From Aureivirga sp. CE67 (GTDB lineage Bacteria; Bacteroidota; Bacteroidia; Flavobacteriales; Flavobacteriaceae), in assembly GCF_015767245.1 (NCBI RefSeq), contig NZ_JADOTV010000007.1:98132-162131 (forward strand): a DNA stretch of 64,000 bases. Direction: 5' to 3'. The stretch's first letter is position 1; every line of letters begins with the position of its first letter. The notes under the pieces were generated by a model that was given only the letters and a program-made list of their open reading frames with translations, made no database searches and was not told the origin of the DNA. Shown piece after piece: positions 56,101-63,927 of this stretch. The translations under genes were made by a program, and so were the position numbers.

Positions 56101-56214
56101 AAAGAAAAAGCAACAGAATATAGAATTCCTGTTCCAAATACATTGAATACAGGAGTTTATATCGTAAATGTTTTATCAGAAAACGGAAATGAAAGTTTGA
56201 AGATAAAATTATAA
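53155..56214 (+). CDS. T9SS type A secreted protein, LamG-like N-domain (paralogue B, 1019 aa)
   Basis: The signal peptide is in MKSYMRKLILLLFLFAYNFSNAQ; Met5 could also start. Mature RGPGGVE mirrors paralogue A. The N-terminal 260 residues form a LamG-like domain with LTLWLDANRSVF and SLPTLYFDGSNDFM, ending IAEIITFDRAINLAERIIIENYLSAKY. From about residue 450 the sequence is closely similar to paralogue A, including TGRDETYVFIG and GFDSEIIDMQPTDFYWN. The sorting domain is VQIYNLLGQRVV..LNTGVYIVNV. The N-domain has diverged much more than the C-terminal half, consistent with different ligands on a shared stalk. Confidence 0.92.
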   Translation: MKSYMRKLILLLFLFAYNFSNAQRGPGGVETTNGSSDLTLWLDANRSVFNDVNGNNSSSNNNEVSLWRDVSGRNIKSRADGYYRPKYKTNSLNGYPTLYFDGSNDFMTFAEILNPRSMFIVYKDQSTKSWVSPFTNYKNVHGFGHGYENNTRIFHSSYTPSQVRNGDNYVAGIDIGNGGSHARPNNYELHSRVFQSNMENYTNYSNYWGGPTYSHHKYFVGADRYHYRSMKGNIAEIITFDRAINLAERIIIENYLSAKYRLPLNSNNFYKMDNSGNGNFDHHVAGIGRASNGSTHLQSRGTGIVEIKNPSSISSTGNQNQFLFWGSDTRDLNTLGFEQNGEHNHMLNAKWRADKQANVGSVTVSFDLSEVNYDSYDCTEFKLLVSNTSNFTSNVQVYDLTLENGVYTVDNVNFNDKDYFTIEYAFEISWDGASYYNGSNPDYSPSMADGCMKMTVDNQVASGTHATLSEDATVKELEIKAGNTLVVENGVALYVEDEIKLNGDIRLIGDAQIIQKHSGTSKVSGNGNLYRQRESEHPTKFTIQYLSSPVSVPGSDAHDVIDVIHTGGDYDETTSSYEGVTAVSVHVDYAYDSSPHGASASPLVLSNYWFWKFINGSTYHDWQFVRDEAVKVKAGEGFSIKGTGRDETYVFIGRPNDGTYTTSISSNNESLLGNPYPSALDAHKFINDNASAINGTLYLWDHVSATGHTLEQYTGGFATLNLITGVKATHLSTGEELDGAKTPKQYLPVGQGFFVKGSATGGTITFDNSQRIYKTESSDDTTLLRNSNNESSELGMLKLSLGHFTENADLAMRQIAIGFKNGLTTSHENGFDSEIIDMQPTDFYWNFDGNEKNYVIAGVSEFNLDQELPLVVRVEKDGVAQFILDEKSNIDAKVFIKDMETQMSYELTEEPFEYILDEGVYENRFRIIFKPTENLGVDDELEEKSTIFYAYDSKEVVIKSNKELKEVQIYNLLGQRVVSSPIKEKATEYRIPVPNTLNTGVYIVNVLSENGNESLKIKL

Positions 56215-56247
56215 GTTGATTATACATATTTATTCATAAAATTGTAA

Positions 56248-56285
56248 AAAGCTTTATTGTTAATTTAACAATGAAGCTTTTTTTA
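56248..56285 (+). terminator. Terminator of paralogue B
   Basis: Stem AAAAGCTT..ATTGTTAA with TTAACAAT..AAGCTTTT, followed by T. Confidence 0.75.
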
Positions 56286-56342
56286 TTTGTATAAAATTTT
56301 AATAAAAACTCCTATCTTTACAGCTTAAATTAGGTACGAAAA

Positions 56343-57827
56343 ATGGAATTATATAAAGAAAATCAAATTAAGATTTATAACTCTTTGTCTAAGAGTAAAG
56401 AAGTTTTTACACCAATCGTGGAAGGGAATATTGGAATGTATGTTTGTGGACCAACAGTTTACAGTAATGTACACCTTGGAAACGTAAGAACTTTTATGTC
56501 TTTTGATTTAATATTTAGATATTTCAAACATTTAGGATACAAAGTTCGCTATGTAAGAAACATCACGGATGCAGGGCATTTAGAAAATGATGGAGATACT
56601 GGAGAAGATAAAATTTCTAAAAAAGCTCGTTTAGAACAATTAGAACCAATGGAAGTTGTTCAGAGATATACTTTAGATTTTCATGATATTTTAAGAAAAT
56701 TCAATAATCTTCCACCGAGTATTGAGCCAACTGCAACAGGGCATATTGTTGAGCAAATTGAAATCATCAAAGAAATTTTAGAAAAAGGTTTAGCTTATGA
56801 GGTAAACGGTTCTGTGTACTTTGATGTGATGAAATATAATGAATCAGAAAACTATGGTATTCTTTCTGGAAGAAATATGGAAGATACGGTAGAAAATACA
56901 AGACAATTAGACGGACAATCGGATAAAAGAAATCCACAAGATTTTGCACTTTGGAAGAAAGCTTCACCAGAACATATCATGCGTTGGCCTTCTCCTTGGG
57001 GAGACGGATTCCCAGGATGGCACTTAGAATGTTCTGCGATGAGTACAAAATATCTTGGAGAAACTTTTGATATTCATGGAGGAGGAATGGATTTAAAATT
57101 CCCGCACCACGAATGTGAGATTGCACAATCGAAAGCTTGTAATGGTTCAGATCCAGTAAATTACTGGTTACATGCAAATATGTTGACTATGAACAGCCAA
57201 AAAATGTCAAAATCTACCGGAAATAACATTTTACCAGATGAAATTTTCACTGGAGAAAATGATATTTTGAGTAAAGCTTTTGCTCCAAATGTAGTTCGTT
57301 TCTTCATGTTACAAGCACATTATCGTTCTATTTTAGATTTTTCTAACGATGCTTTAGAAGCTGCTGAAAAAGGATATCAAAAACTTTTTGAAGCTTTAGA
57401 TACTTTAGAAAAATTAGAAGCTGGAAATTCTTCAAACTTTGATGTGAAAGAATGGAGAACGAAATGTTATGATGCGATGAATGACGATTTCAATAGTCCA
57501 ATTTTGATTTCTTATTTATTTGAAGCTGTAAAACAAATCAACTTGATGAAAGATGGAAATGCATCTTTAACACAAGAAGATTTTGATTTATTTAAAGCGA
57601 CACTTCATGCGTTTGTTTTTGATGTTTTAGGATTGAAAAACGGAACTGCTGAAGGATCAAATGATGAAGATAAAATCGGTGGAGTAGTGGAATTGTTGAT
57701 TAAACTTCGAAAAGAAGCTAGAGATAACAAAGACTGGGCTCTTTCTGACCAAATTCGAGATGAATTACTTGCTTTAGGAATTCAACTGAAAGACGGTAAA
57801 GAAGGAACTAGTTTCACAATAAATTAA
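56343..57827 (+). CDS. cysS: Cysteinyl-tRNA synthetase
   Basis: The 494-residue class I synthetase charges tRNA-Cys. The HIGH-like signature is [16 protein letters not shown] (about residues 36-51), with the zinc-binding Cys in MYVCGPT. Other motifs are [32 protein letters not shown], and KMSKSTGNN (KMSKS, about 285). The length is typical. A TATCTTTA box 20-25 bases upstream resembles the -7 consensus with one mismatch. It is followed by a repeat-rich spacer, then yidD. Confidence 0.97.
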   Translation: MELYKENQIKIYNSLSKSKEVFTPIVEGNIGMYVCGPTVYSNVHLGNVRTFMSFDLIFRYFKHLGYKVRYVRNITDAGHLENDGDTGEDKISKKARLEQLEPMEVVQRYTLDFHDILRKFNNLPPSIEPTATGHIVEQIEIIKEILEKGLAYEVNGSVYFDVMKYNESENYGILSGRNMEDTVENTRQLDGQSDKRNPQDFALWKKASPEHIMRWPSPWGDGFPGWHLECSAMSTKYLGETFDIHGGGMDLKFPHHECEIAQSKACNGSDPVNYWLHANMLTMNSQKMSKSTGNNILPDEIFTGENDILSKAFAPNVVRFFMLQAHYRSILDFSNDALEAAEKGYQKLFEALDTLEKLEAGNSSNFDVKEWRTKCYDAMNDDFNSPILISYLFEAVKQINLMKDGNASLTQEDFDLFKATLHAFVFDVLGLKNGTAEGSNDEDKIGGVVELLIKLRKEARDNKDWALSDQIRDELLALGIQLKDGKEGTSFTIN

Positions 57828-57896
57828 ATCCTTTTTTCTATTTTTTGGATAAATACTAATAAGTTAGATATTTTATGGGGTAATTTTAGTTTAATT

Positions 57897-57929
57897 AAAA
57901 CACACCCCTAGCCCCTCTCAAGAGGGGAA
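57897..57929 (-). repeat. 33-bp dispersed repeat, copy 2
   Basis: The exact reverse complement of 39775-39807, with hairpin CCCCTC-TCAA-GAGGGG, between cysS and yidD. Confidence 0.85.
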
Positions 57930-58000
57930 TTTGATAAATTGTATATTTAAAAAGGAATCAAGATAATATCTAATAGAGTTTGTGTTTTGAACGAAAATTG

Positions 58001-58160
58001 AAATGCAAAAGGGATTGTAGAGAAAAGCCCGTAAGGTATTTTTGTTAGTTTTTCTTAGTTGGCGGAGGCGACCAAAGGAAGCCCACGTACAGCTTAGAAA
58101 AACTTGCAAAAATAGCGCGGACTTGTAACGGAAAGCCCGACCCGTTAGGGTTTTGCCCAA
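58001..58160 (+). repeat. Long structured repeat, copy B (candidate structured RNA)
   Basis: Order: GGGATTGTAG block (58011-58020), AAAAGC, arm 58036-58061, conserved loop CGGAGGCGACC-N5-AAGCCCACG (58063-58087), complementary arm 58090-58116, then AAAGCCCGACC block (58132-58142). The arms pair almost completely over 25 bp. They differ in sequence from those of copy A, yet each copy pairs with itself. The element ends 17 bases before yidD, so it lies in its leader. Confidence 0.75.
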
Positions 58161-58176
58161 ATAAATTAAATTTCAA

Positions 58177-58449
58177 ATGAAAACTTTTCAGAGAATTATT
58201 GCTTTTCCTTTTATTTTGCTAGTTCGGTTTTATCAAGTTGCAATTTCGCCTTATACGCCAGCTACTTGCAGATATTCGCCAACTTGCTCGCATTATACGG
58301 TGGAAGCTTTGCAAAAACACGGACTTTGGAAAGGAGGATATTTGGCAATTAAAAGGATTTTGAGCTGTGGACCTTGGGGTGGAAGTGGTTACGATCCGGT
58401 ACCAGAATCGAAAGATTTTCATAAAAAAGAGATGAAAAAAGAGAAATAA
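58177..58449 (+). CDS. yidD: Membrane protein insertion efficiency factor YidD
   Basis: The 90-residue protein shows the YidD signature: [35 protein letters not shown], then [18 protein letters not shown], with the three conserved Cys. An N-terminal amphipathic/hydrophobic helix anchors it at the inner membrane, where it assists YidC-dependent insertion. It is usually linked to rnpA-yidC, but here it is upstream of lgt. A structured repeat sits 17 bases before its ATG. A 27-base gap to lgt suggests co-transcription. Confidence 0.95.
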   Translation: MKTFQRIIAFPFILLVRFYQVAISPYTPATCRYSPTCSHYTVEALQKHGLWKGGYLAIKRILSCGPWGGSGYDPVPESKDFHKKEMKKEK

Positions 58450-58476
58450 CTTTATATATTTACGAAAACGATTAAA

Positions 58477-59301
58477 ATGACATTTTTAGCTATACAATGG
58501 GATCCTTCTTTGGGAATCAATTTAGGATTTTTTACACTTCGCTTCTACAGTTTGATGTTTGTAGTAGCATTTTCATTGGGATTATTCTTGATGAAAAAAA
58601 TCTATAAAAACGATAAAATTCCTTTAGAAAAATTAGATTCACTTTTTATCTACACAGTGATTGCGACTTTATTAGGAGCAAGATTTGGACACTTTTTATT
58701 TTATGAACCACAAACGTTGATTGAAAAACCTTTGGAAGTGATTTTACCTTTCCGTTTTTCGCCAAACTTTGAGTTTACAGGATTTAGAGGACTTGCAAGT
58801 CACGGAGCTGCGATAGGAATTATTATTGCGATGTATTTGTATAGCAAACGTGTATTGCACAAACCAATGCTTTATATTTTGGACAGAGTGGTGATTCCTG
58901 TTGCTATTGGAGGTGTTTTTGTAAGAATTGGAAACTTTATGAATTCAGAGATTATCGGGAAACCTACAAATTCTGATTTTGGAGTTTATTTCGTACAAAT
59001 TCCGGAAGGAACGGTGCCAAGACACCCAGCGCAGTTATATGAAGCTTTCGGATATATTATCGTTTTCATTGTATTATGGTTCACATACTGGAAGACGAAC
59101 AAGAAAGAGAAGATTGGATATCTTTTCGGATTGTTTATGGTGTTATTATGGACTGTTCGTTTGATTGTAGAATTCTTCAAAGAAGCGCAAGTGGAAGGAA
59201 GATCAGAATGGGCTTTAAATACTGGGCAATGGCTTAGTATTCCGATGATTTTGGTTGGTTTCTATTTTATGTATAGAAAGTCCAAAACAGCTTTGAAATA
59301 A
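58477..59301 (+). CDS. lgt: Prolipoprotein diacylglyceryl transferase
   Basis: This 274-residue inner-membrane enzyme attaches diacylglycerol to the lipobox Cys of prolipoproteins. It has seven transmembrane helices with LGFFTLRFYSLMFVVAF, a His in GLASHGAAIGI, the Lgt signature FVRIGNFMNSEIIGKP and RHPAQLYEA, followed by LWTVRLIVEFFKEAQVE. The lipoprotein genes elsewhere in the window (CotH-like, the 225-aa protein) would be its substrates. TATATTTAC before the start resembles a -7 box. Confidence 0.95.
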   Translation: MTFLAIQWDPSLGINLGFFTLRFYSLMFVVAFSLGLFLMKKIYKNDKIPLEKLDSLFIYTVIATLLGARFGHFLFYEPQTLIEKPLEVILPFRFSPNFEFTGFRGLASHGAAIGIIIAMYLYSKRVLHKPMLYILDRVVIPVAIGGVFVRIGNFMNSEIIGKPTNSDFGVYFVQIPEGTVPRHPAQLYEAFGYIIVFIVLWFTYWKTNKKEKIGYLFGLFMVLLWTVRLIVEFFKEAQVEGRSEWALNTGQWLSIPMILVGFYFMYRKSKTALK

Positions 59302-59322
59302 TATTAATTAGAATAAAAATAC

Positions 59323-59356
59323 AACTGTGATTCCTTTAAAGAATCACAGTTTTTAT
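59323..59356 (+). terminator. Terminator of lgt
   Basis: An 11-bp stem (AACTGTGATTC / GAATCACAGTT) with a 7-base loop, followed by TTTA. Confidence 0.83.
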
Positions 59357-59364
59357 ATATAGAG

Positions 59365-60063
59365 ATGGGTCATTTTTTGTCCAAATTACCAATTATCATA
59401 CTAGGTATTTACACGGTTACATTACCTTTTAAGTATAAATATTTTTCTAAGATAGATAAGTGTTTATATTCCTATTCTGTAGGGACATTTATTATTAATT
59501 CGATAATGATAATAGTAGGGGAGTTGACAGATAATAATCTAATTGTTACTCATTTTCAAAGTGGGTTTCAGTTTTTTATTTTGATTCTTTTAGCAAACCA
59601 ATTTATTAAAAAGGAAAAAGAAAAAAAGTTTAATCTTCTTACTGTTTTAGTCGTAAATTTATCATTGATTTTATATTTTTCTTTTAATCCTGAAGATCTT
59701 CACACAATTAATCCTTATGAAATATCAATTACTTATGCTTATATAATTATCGTATTTTCTAGATTGATTTATAAATCTTATCTAGATACTTTTTTGATGC
59801 GTTACAGTTTTCTGTTTTTTTCTGTCGTAATTTATTTTACGGCAAGTTGGATCATTTTCTTTTCTTTTGACTATTTTATTAAAGCAAAGGAATACGATAT
59901 TCTTATTAAAATTTTAGATGTAAATAATATAATGTATGTGCTTTTTGTATTGATTGTAGGGTTTAATATTTTAAGAGGGATACAGGAGAATCAAAAGAAA
60001 AATCTTCCTATAATTGGAGGGGTTTTACAAAAGATAAGTGAAAAAACTAAAACCAAATATTGA
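59365..60063 (+). CDS. Hypothetical integral membrane protein (232 aa)
   Basis: About seven hydrophobic helices (near residues 8-24, 40-57, 67-82, 92-112, 122-140, 150-175, 195-210) and a Lys-rich C-terminal tail. It has the look of a five- to seven-helix receptor or sensor input domain, but no effector domain follows. No family is recognised. The next gene begins 6 bases downstream, so they are probably co-transcribed. Confidence 0.7.
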   Translation: MGHFLSKLPIIILGIYTVTLPFKYKYFSKIDKCLYSYSVGTFIINSIMIIVGELTDNNLIVTHFQSGFQFFILILLANQFIKKEKEKKFNLLTVLVVNLSLILYFSFNPEDLHTINPYEISITYAYIIIVFSRLIYKSYLDTFLMRYSFLFFSVVIYFTASWIIFFSFDYFIKAKEYDILIKILDVNNIMYVLFVLIVGFNILRGIQENQKKNLPIIGGVLQKISEKTKTKY

Positions 60064-60068
60064 TCAAA

Positions 60069-60884
60069 ATGCTTTCTTCAAAACATATTCAGAAATTATA
60101 TGAAGGTTATTTAAAAACTTCGATTATTGATTTTTCAAATTATCAGATTCCTTTTCAGCAGTTTTTATTAGAAAATAAAAAAACTACACAGTTTGATGCA
60201 TCGCTTCATACAGAAGTGAATCGCCTTGGAAAATTGGTGGAGAGATTTGTACTACATCAACTTAAAAATGAGCAAGAAGGAGTAGAGGTTTTAGTAGAAA
60301 ATATTCAGATAAATAAAGATAAAATTACCCTTGGAGAAATTGATTGTATTTTAGAAAAAGATCAAAAACCGTTTCATGTAGAAATTGCTTATAAGTTTTA
60401 TTTATATGATCCTGAGAATTCTGAAAATGAAATTGAAAATTGGATTGGCCCAAATAGGAGAGATAGTTTGATTTTGAAATTGCAAAAAATGGAAGAAAAA
60501 CAATTTCCTCTTTTGTATAAGGAAGAAACTAGAAAGCAATTAGAATATCTGAATATCGATTTTGAAAAATTGGAACAACAAGTAATTTTTAAAGGACAAT
60601 TATATCTTCCAGCAAATCAAGAATTGGACTTGAAACTTCTTAAAAATAATAAGATAGAAGGTTATTATTATCGATTGGAAGAATTAGAAAATTATCAAGA
60701 TGCGAAGTTTTATTTACCTAAAAAAATAGATTGGCTTCTAGAACCTCACACAAATGTAGCTTGGTTAAATTTTGAAGAATTCGAAGAAAAAATAAATGAA
60801 TTTCACCAAGAAAAATCAGCACCACTTTGTTGGATAAAAACCAAAAACAGTGAAATTCATAAGATTTTTGCAGTTTGGTGGTAG
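60069..60884 (+). CDS. DUF1853 family protein
   Basis: The 271-residue protein (start ATG 60069; a TTG at 60060 overlaps the previous stop) fits DUF1853: RLGKLVERFVLHQLKN, ENIQINKDKITLGEIDCILEK, then FHVEIAYKFYLYDP and WIGPNRRDSLILKLQKM. The GEIDCIL...HVEIAYKFYL segment resembles a PD-(D/E)XK nuclease core (Asp, then E-x-K-like), as noted for this family. Function is unknown. It is co-oriented with the 232-aa membrane protein. Confidence 0.85.
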   Translation: MLSSKHIQKLYEGYLKTSIIDFSNYQIPFQQFLLENKKTTQFDASLHTEVNRLGKLVERFVLHQLKNEQEGVEVLVENIQINKDKITLGEIDCILEKDQKPFHVEIAYKFYLYDPENSENEIENWIGPNRRDSLILKLQKMEEKQFPLLYKEETRKQLEYLNIDFEKLEQQVIFKGQLYLPANQELDLKLLKNNKIEGYYYRLEELENYQDAKFYLPKKIDWLLEPHTNVAWLNFEEFEEKINEFHQEKSAPLCWIKTKNSEIHKIFAVWW

Positions 60885-60903
60885 AGGTCTATATAAAAAA
60901 AAA

Positions 60904-61278
60904 TCAGTTTTCCGAATCCAAAACATCTCTTAATTCTTCTTCATCTATCCATTCTTTTGTATCGGGAAAAACTATTTCTTCTAACCATTTGAAAATATCT
61001 TTAGAAATTTCAGATGAAGGAAAAGGATCTGGTTCCATTTTCGAACTCCAAGTTAAATGAACAGTGATTACTATATCTCTGATTTCGTCATTTACAATTT
61101 CAAACCCAGCAAAGGTGTCATTATCCTGTCTTCTAGCAAATGGTATAATATCTTTTCCAGTTTCTAGCTTATATTCTTTGCGTAAATTATCGGAGTTCAG
61201 CGGATCTATAAAATTCCAAGGACGTAAACCTTCAAAATTATGTGCTTTTAGCCAACGATAAGCGATTGGTAGTTTCAT
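60904..61278 (-). CDS. SUKH/SMI1-KNR4-like hypothetical protein (124 aa)
   Basis: From ATG 61278, one base after the previous stop; an alternative ATG at 61293 overlaps the upstream gene by 14 bases. The sequence MKLPIAYRWLKAHNF..PWNFI, IPFARRQDNDTFAGFEIVNDE and VITVHLTWSS resembles immunity-type SUKH/SMI1-like proteins of Flavobacteriia. These often sit beside toxins, but no toxin is evident. Assignment is tentative. Confidence 0.65.
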   Translation of the reverse strand: MKLPIAYRWLKAHNFEGLRPWNFIDPLNSDNLRKEYKLETGKDIIPFARRQDNDTFAGFEIVNDEIRDIVITVHLTWSSKMEPDPFPSSEISKDIFKWLEEIVFPDTKEWIDEEELRDVLDSEN

Positions 61279-61279
61279 G

Positions 61280-61858
61280 CTATTTTTTTTCATTTTTAAT
61301 TATCCTTAAAAACCAAAAAGAATCTGTTTCAATTTCGTTTGAATAAATAGGGATCAAATTTTTATCACGAATCAAATATTTATTAGTTTGTCGATCAAAA
61401 CGACTTCCAAGTTCCATATCTAAAAATATAGTATCCGAATTCTTTCGAAAATCTCCACGGTTAATAGTTGTCCATTCGATTTCTTTTGTTTTTAACATGT
61501 ATTTCCCATCTGTAAGAGTCAATTTATTTCTATATGTATCCATAGCAACAAACTCAGGCTCTTTATCAAAAAGATCGTATGGAAACCAAAAAGAACTTAC
61601 ACCTATTATTGTTGAAATCAATAAAACACTTAAAATGATTTTTGATTCTTGTACAAGTTTTCCTTTTAATATTCTAGAGATGTTTTTAATCGACGTAAAT
61701 AGAAATAATCCAACTCCTGTAAAGAAGAAGAATATTATCTTGAAACCATGTATTAATCCTCCAAAATCGCCTTCTGTTTTCAATTCAGATAATAGAATAA
61801 AAAAAAGTAAGACTACAATTGGAAAAATTGCTTTGAAAATTATTTTTAGGTTTAGCAT
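61280..61858 (-). CDS. Hypothetical membrane protein (192 aa)
   Basis: Three hydrophobic helices (about residues 8-24, 37-55, 75-93) are followed by a C-terminal soluble beta-rich part (LTDGKYMLKTKEIEWTTINRGDF). No family is recognised. The stop is one base before the start of the SUKH-like gene, implying coupling. Confidence 0.65.
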   Translation of the reverse strand: MLNLKIIFKAIFPIVVLLFFILLSELKTEGDFGGLIHGFKIIFFFFTGVGLFLFTSIKNISRILKGKLVQESKIILSVLLISTIIGVSSFWFPYDLFDKEPEFVAMDTYRNKLTLTDGKYMLKTKEIEWTTINRGDFRKNSDTIFLDMELGSRFDRQTNKYLIRDKNLIPIYSNEIETDSFWFLRIIKNEKK

Positions 61859-61919
61859 ATTTATTACAAAAACTCTCTATTTTTTTATTAAACTTGAAAC
61901 TATGAAATTATAATCTCTC

Positions 61920-62597
61920 TTAACGGTTATATTTTTTTATTATTTTTTCTTCGTATGTTTTAATTTTCAATATTATCTCGTTTGTTGTAATAGTGTCAAT
62001 CTCTACGCAATTTCTTAGTCCTCCTATTACATTTTGAACGCAATTTGAGTTTTCAAATCCTTTAGATATAATTTTATTTTCATTCTTGAGGTCATAGATA
62101 ACTAATTCTTGATTTTCTTCATGTTCATTTTCTATGTAGAGTAAAACTTGCTCACTTTCATCAACATCTACCCAAGTTCCTTTTAGTAATTCTTGCCCTG
62201 AAGCTTTATTTATTAGTTGAATATAACTAGGATTTCCAGCCCCAAAAGATTGAGTAAACACAAAAGAATTCTCAAAATCTGCACCAATAAAACCTAAGCT
62301 TTTAAATAGCATTGGAAAGCTAGTTTCGTTAAGTACTTTTATTTCTTTATTACCTTTTCTCAAAGTTAAACTTTGAAGTTTTTCATTCGTTTTTTGGTCT
62401 TTATATACTTTATACTTCAAATTGTATCCACCGTTCAAAATTGTATCGTAGTCGTAAGGTTCAAAATCAAAAATGGTTTGTGCAATATCTGTAGTATCGA
62501 ATTGATTCGTAGAATTATCTGCCCCACTTTTCTTTTTTTTATTTTGACAGGAAAAGAAAACAATGAAGGTTAATATTGTGAAAATCGTCTTTTTCAT
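61920..62597 (-). CDS. Hypothetical lipoprotein (225 aa)
   Basis: The N-terminus MKKTIFTILTFIVFFSC is a lipoprotein signal (lipobox FFSC, Cys 17), followed by a Lys-rich spacer. The body is beta-rich with NGGYNLKYKVYKD, FVFTQSFGAGNPSYIQLINK and LLYIENEHEENQELVIYDLKNENK. No family is recognised. It is separated from its neighbours by 60-180 bases. Confidence 0.7.
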   Translation of the reverse strand: MKKTIFTILTFIVFFSCQNKKKKSGADNSTNQFDTTDIAQTIFDFEPYDYDTILNGGYNLKYKVYKDQKTNEKLQSLTLRKGNKEIKVLNETSFPMLFKSLGFIGADFENSFVFTQSFGAGNPSYIQLINKASGQELLKGTWVDVDESEQVLLYIENEHEENQELVIYDLKNENKIISKGFENSNCVQNVIGGLRNCVEIDTITTNEIILKIKTYEEKIIKKYNR

Positions 62598-62704
62598 TTT
62601 TTCAATTATCGTTAATATAAGTTCAATAGGAATTCCTACTGTTTCTATTATATCTGTAACTATAAAATTTCTGTAAATTTTGAATTTTCATAGCAGCAGA
62701 TGAG

Positions 62705-62735
62705 CAAATTTAAAGGAACTTGTACAAATAATCAA
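62705..62735 (-). promoter_or_regulatory. Possible promoter of the 225-aa lipoprotein gene (TTG-N20-TAAATTTG)
   Basis: The minus strand reads TTG (62735-62733), 20 bases, TAAATTTG (62712-62705). The leader would be about 100 bases. Overlap with the terminal region of the neighbouring gene makes it tentative. Confidence 0.35.
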
Positions 62736-62773
62736 AAAAGCAATTTAATATGCTCAGATAAATTATATGTTTT

Positions 62774-63697
62774 TTACTCTTTTCTGTCTTCATAATTTAC
62801 CTTCTTCCAACTTTCTTCAACCAACTCAAATGTCAATCCGTTGAAAACAAATTTACATTGGCAATTTATCAAAGTCTCATTATCAGCAAATTTGTCATAA
62901 TCAAATTCTTTTTTATCATTTTCTCCACCACAATAACAATAAGATGTTAAATCATCAACGTGGTAGTCAACATTAATGGTTTTTGTATCGTGATCATAGA
63001 AGACACCGTCATTCCAATCTCTACTGTCAACGGAATATGAAAACTCTTCTTTGAATTGATTGTCTTTGAAGGAGACCAAGCAAACAAAGGTTTGAAAACA
63101 ATAGGAACATCCTCTTACATATCCTGTCATTACATATTTTATTACCTCGTCTGTTGGAAGTGTGTATATGTTGTTATATCCATCCGAAGCAAAAAAATCT
63201 TGAAATTGTGTTAATTGTGCTGAATCCTGTGGAGCGAAATCTGTGTAATGCATTATGGATATTCGAGAGCGATATGTTCCTCCTGTTTTTGCGTCCATAG
63301 AGAAGTTAAAAAGTTTATTGTCGTCTGAAATTACAATGGATAGTTCGTCTGAAGTGATCAATTCTTGAATGTTAACTTTCTGAAAGTCTTGGTGTCTTAC
63401 AATTTGATTTATTCGTTTTGTAATCTTTTCTTGAAAATAGAAAATCATATGATAATTCTGAATAGAATCCTTGTTTTTGGAAAGTGTAGCGTCATAGTCT
63501 GCGTCTATAAGCAGTTTTTTAATTTCCCTTTTTGAAAGTCCAAACTCTGAAATTGGGTAATATTCTTCTCCATATGCTCTCAGTTTAGAATACTGGGTTA
63601 AATACTCGTTTGTATCTTCAATTAGTTTATTAAAGTCAGCTTTCGTTTGGCTAAATGCTAAAAATGGAAGAAAAAAAAGTGTAATAAGAGTTTTCAT
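62774..63697 (-). CDS. Hypothetical secreted protein (307 aa)
   Basis: A signal peptide (MKTLITLFFLPFLAFSQ) precedes a soluble domain with FSMDAKTGGTYRSRISIMHYTDF, VMTGYVRGCSYCFQTFVC and SYCYCGGENDKKEFDYD. Cysteines occur as CSYC and CYC, in pairs that could form disulfides or bind metal. There is no T9SS tail. No family is recognised. Confidence 0.7.
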   Translation of the reverse strand: MKTLITLFFLPFLAFSQTKADFNKLIEDTNEYLTQYSKLRAYGEEYYPISEFGLSKREIKKLLIDADYDATLSKNKDSIQNYHMIFYFQEKITKRINQIVRHQDFQKVNIQELITSDELSIVISDDNKLFNFSMDAKTGGTYRSRISIMHYTDFAPQDSAQLTQFQDFFASDGYNNIYTLPTDEVIKYVMTGYVRGCSYCFQTFVCLVSFKDNQFKEEFSYSVDSRDWNDGVFYDHDTKTINVDYHVDDLTSYCYCGGENDKKEFDYDKFADNETLINCQCKFVFNGLTFELVEESWKKVNYEDRKE

Positions 63698-63835
63698 TTT
63701 ATGGCATTTTGATTTTTAAATTGTGTATGATGAGAGTCTGTGTACAAATTATACAATTTTTCTTAAAACTAATCTTTTAGTAATAAATTAATCAAATTTA
63801 GGAGTTTTTTAGTTTTGAATAATTTAAAATAAAAA

Positions 63836-63870
63836 AGCATATCAAAATAATATTTTAATATGCTTAGATA
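63836..63870 (-). terminator. Terminator-like hairpin at the right edge
   Basis: AAGCATATCAAAATA pairs with TATTTTAATATGCTT with one mismatch. A related sequence (TAATATGCTCAGATAAAT) recurs at about 62746, after the 307-aa gene. Confidence 0.6.
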
Positions 63871-63927
63871 AATAAATATTGTATAAACTTTAAGAATGTT
63901 TTACTTGATTTTGAACTCAGTTCTTTG

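Larger units (their letters stand above)
57828..58176. other. 349-bp spacer between cysS and yidD, filled with repeats
   Basis: Contains the 33-bp repeat copy 2 (57897-57929) and structured repeat copy B (58001-58160). No gene is supported on either strand; the reading frame on the minus strand is just the repeat. Confidence 0.8.

Noticed and set aside
57918-58160. 80-aa minus-strand frame between cysS and yidD
   Set aside because: It consists of the structured repeat and its flank, whose loop and arm structure, not its protein, is shared with copy A.
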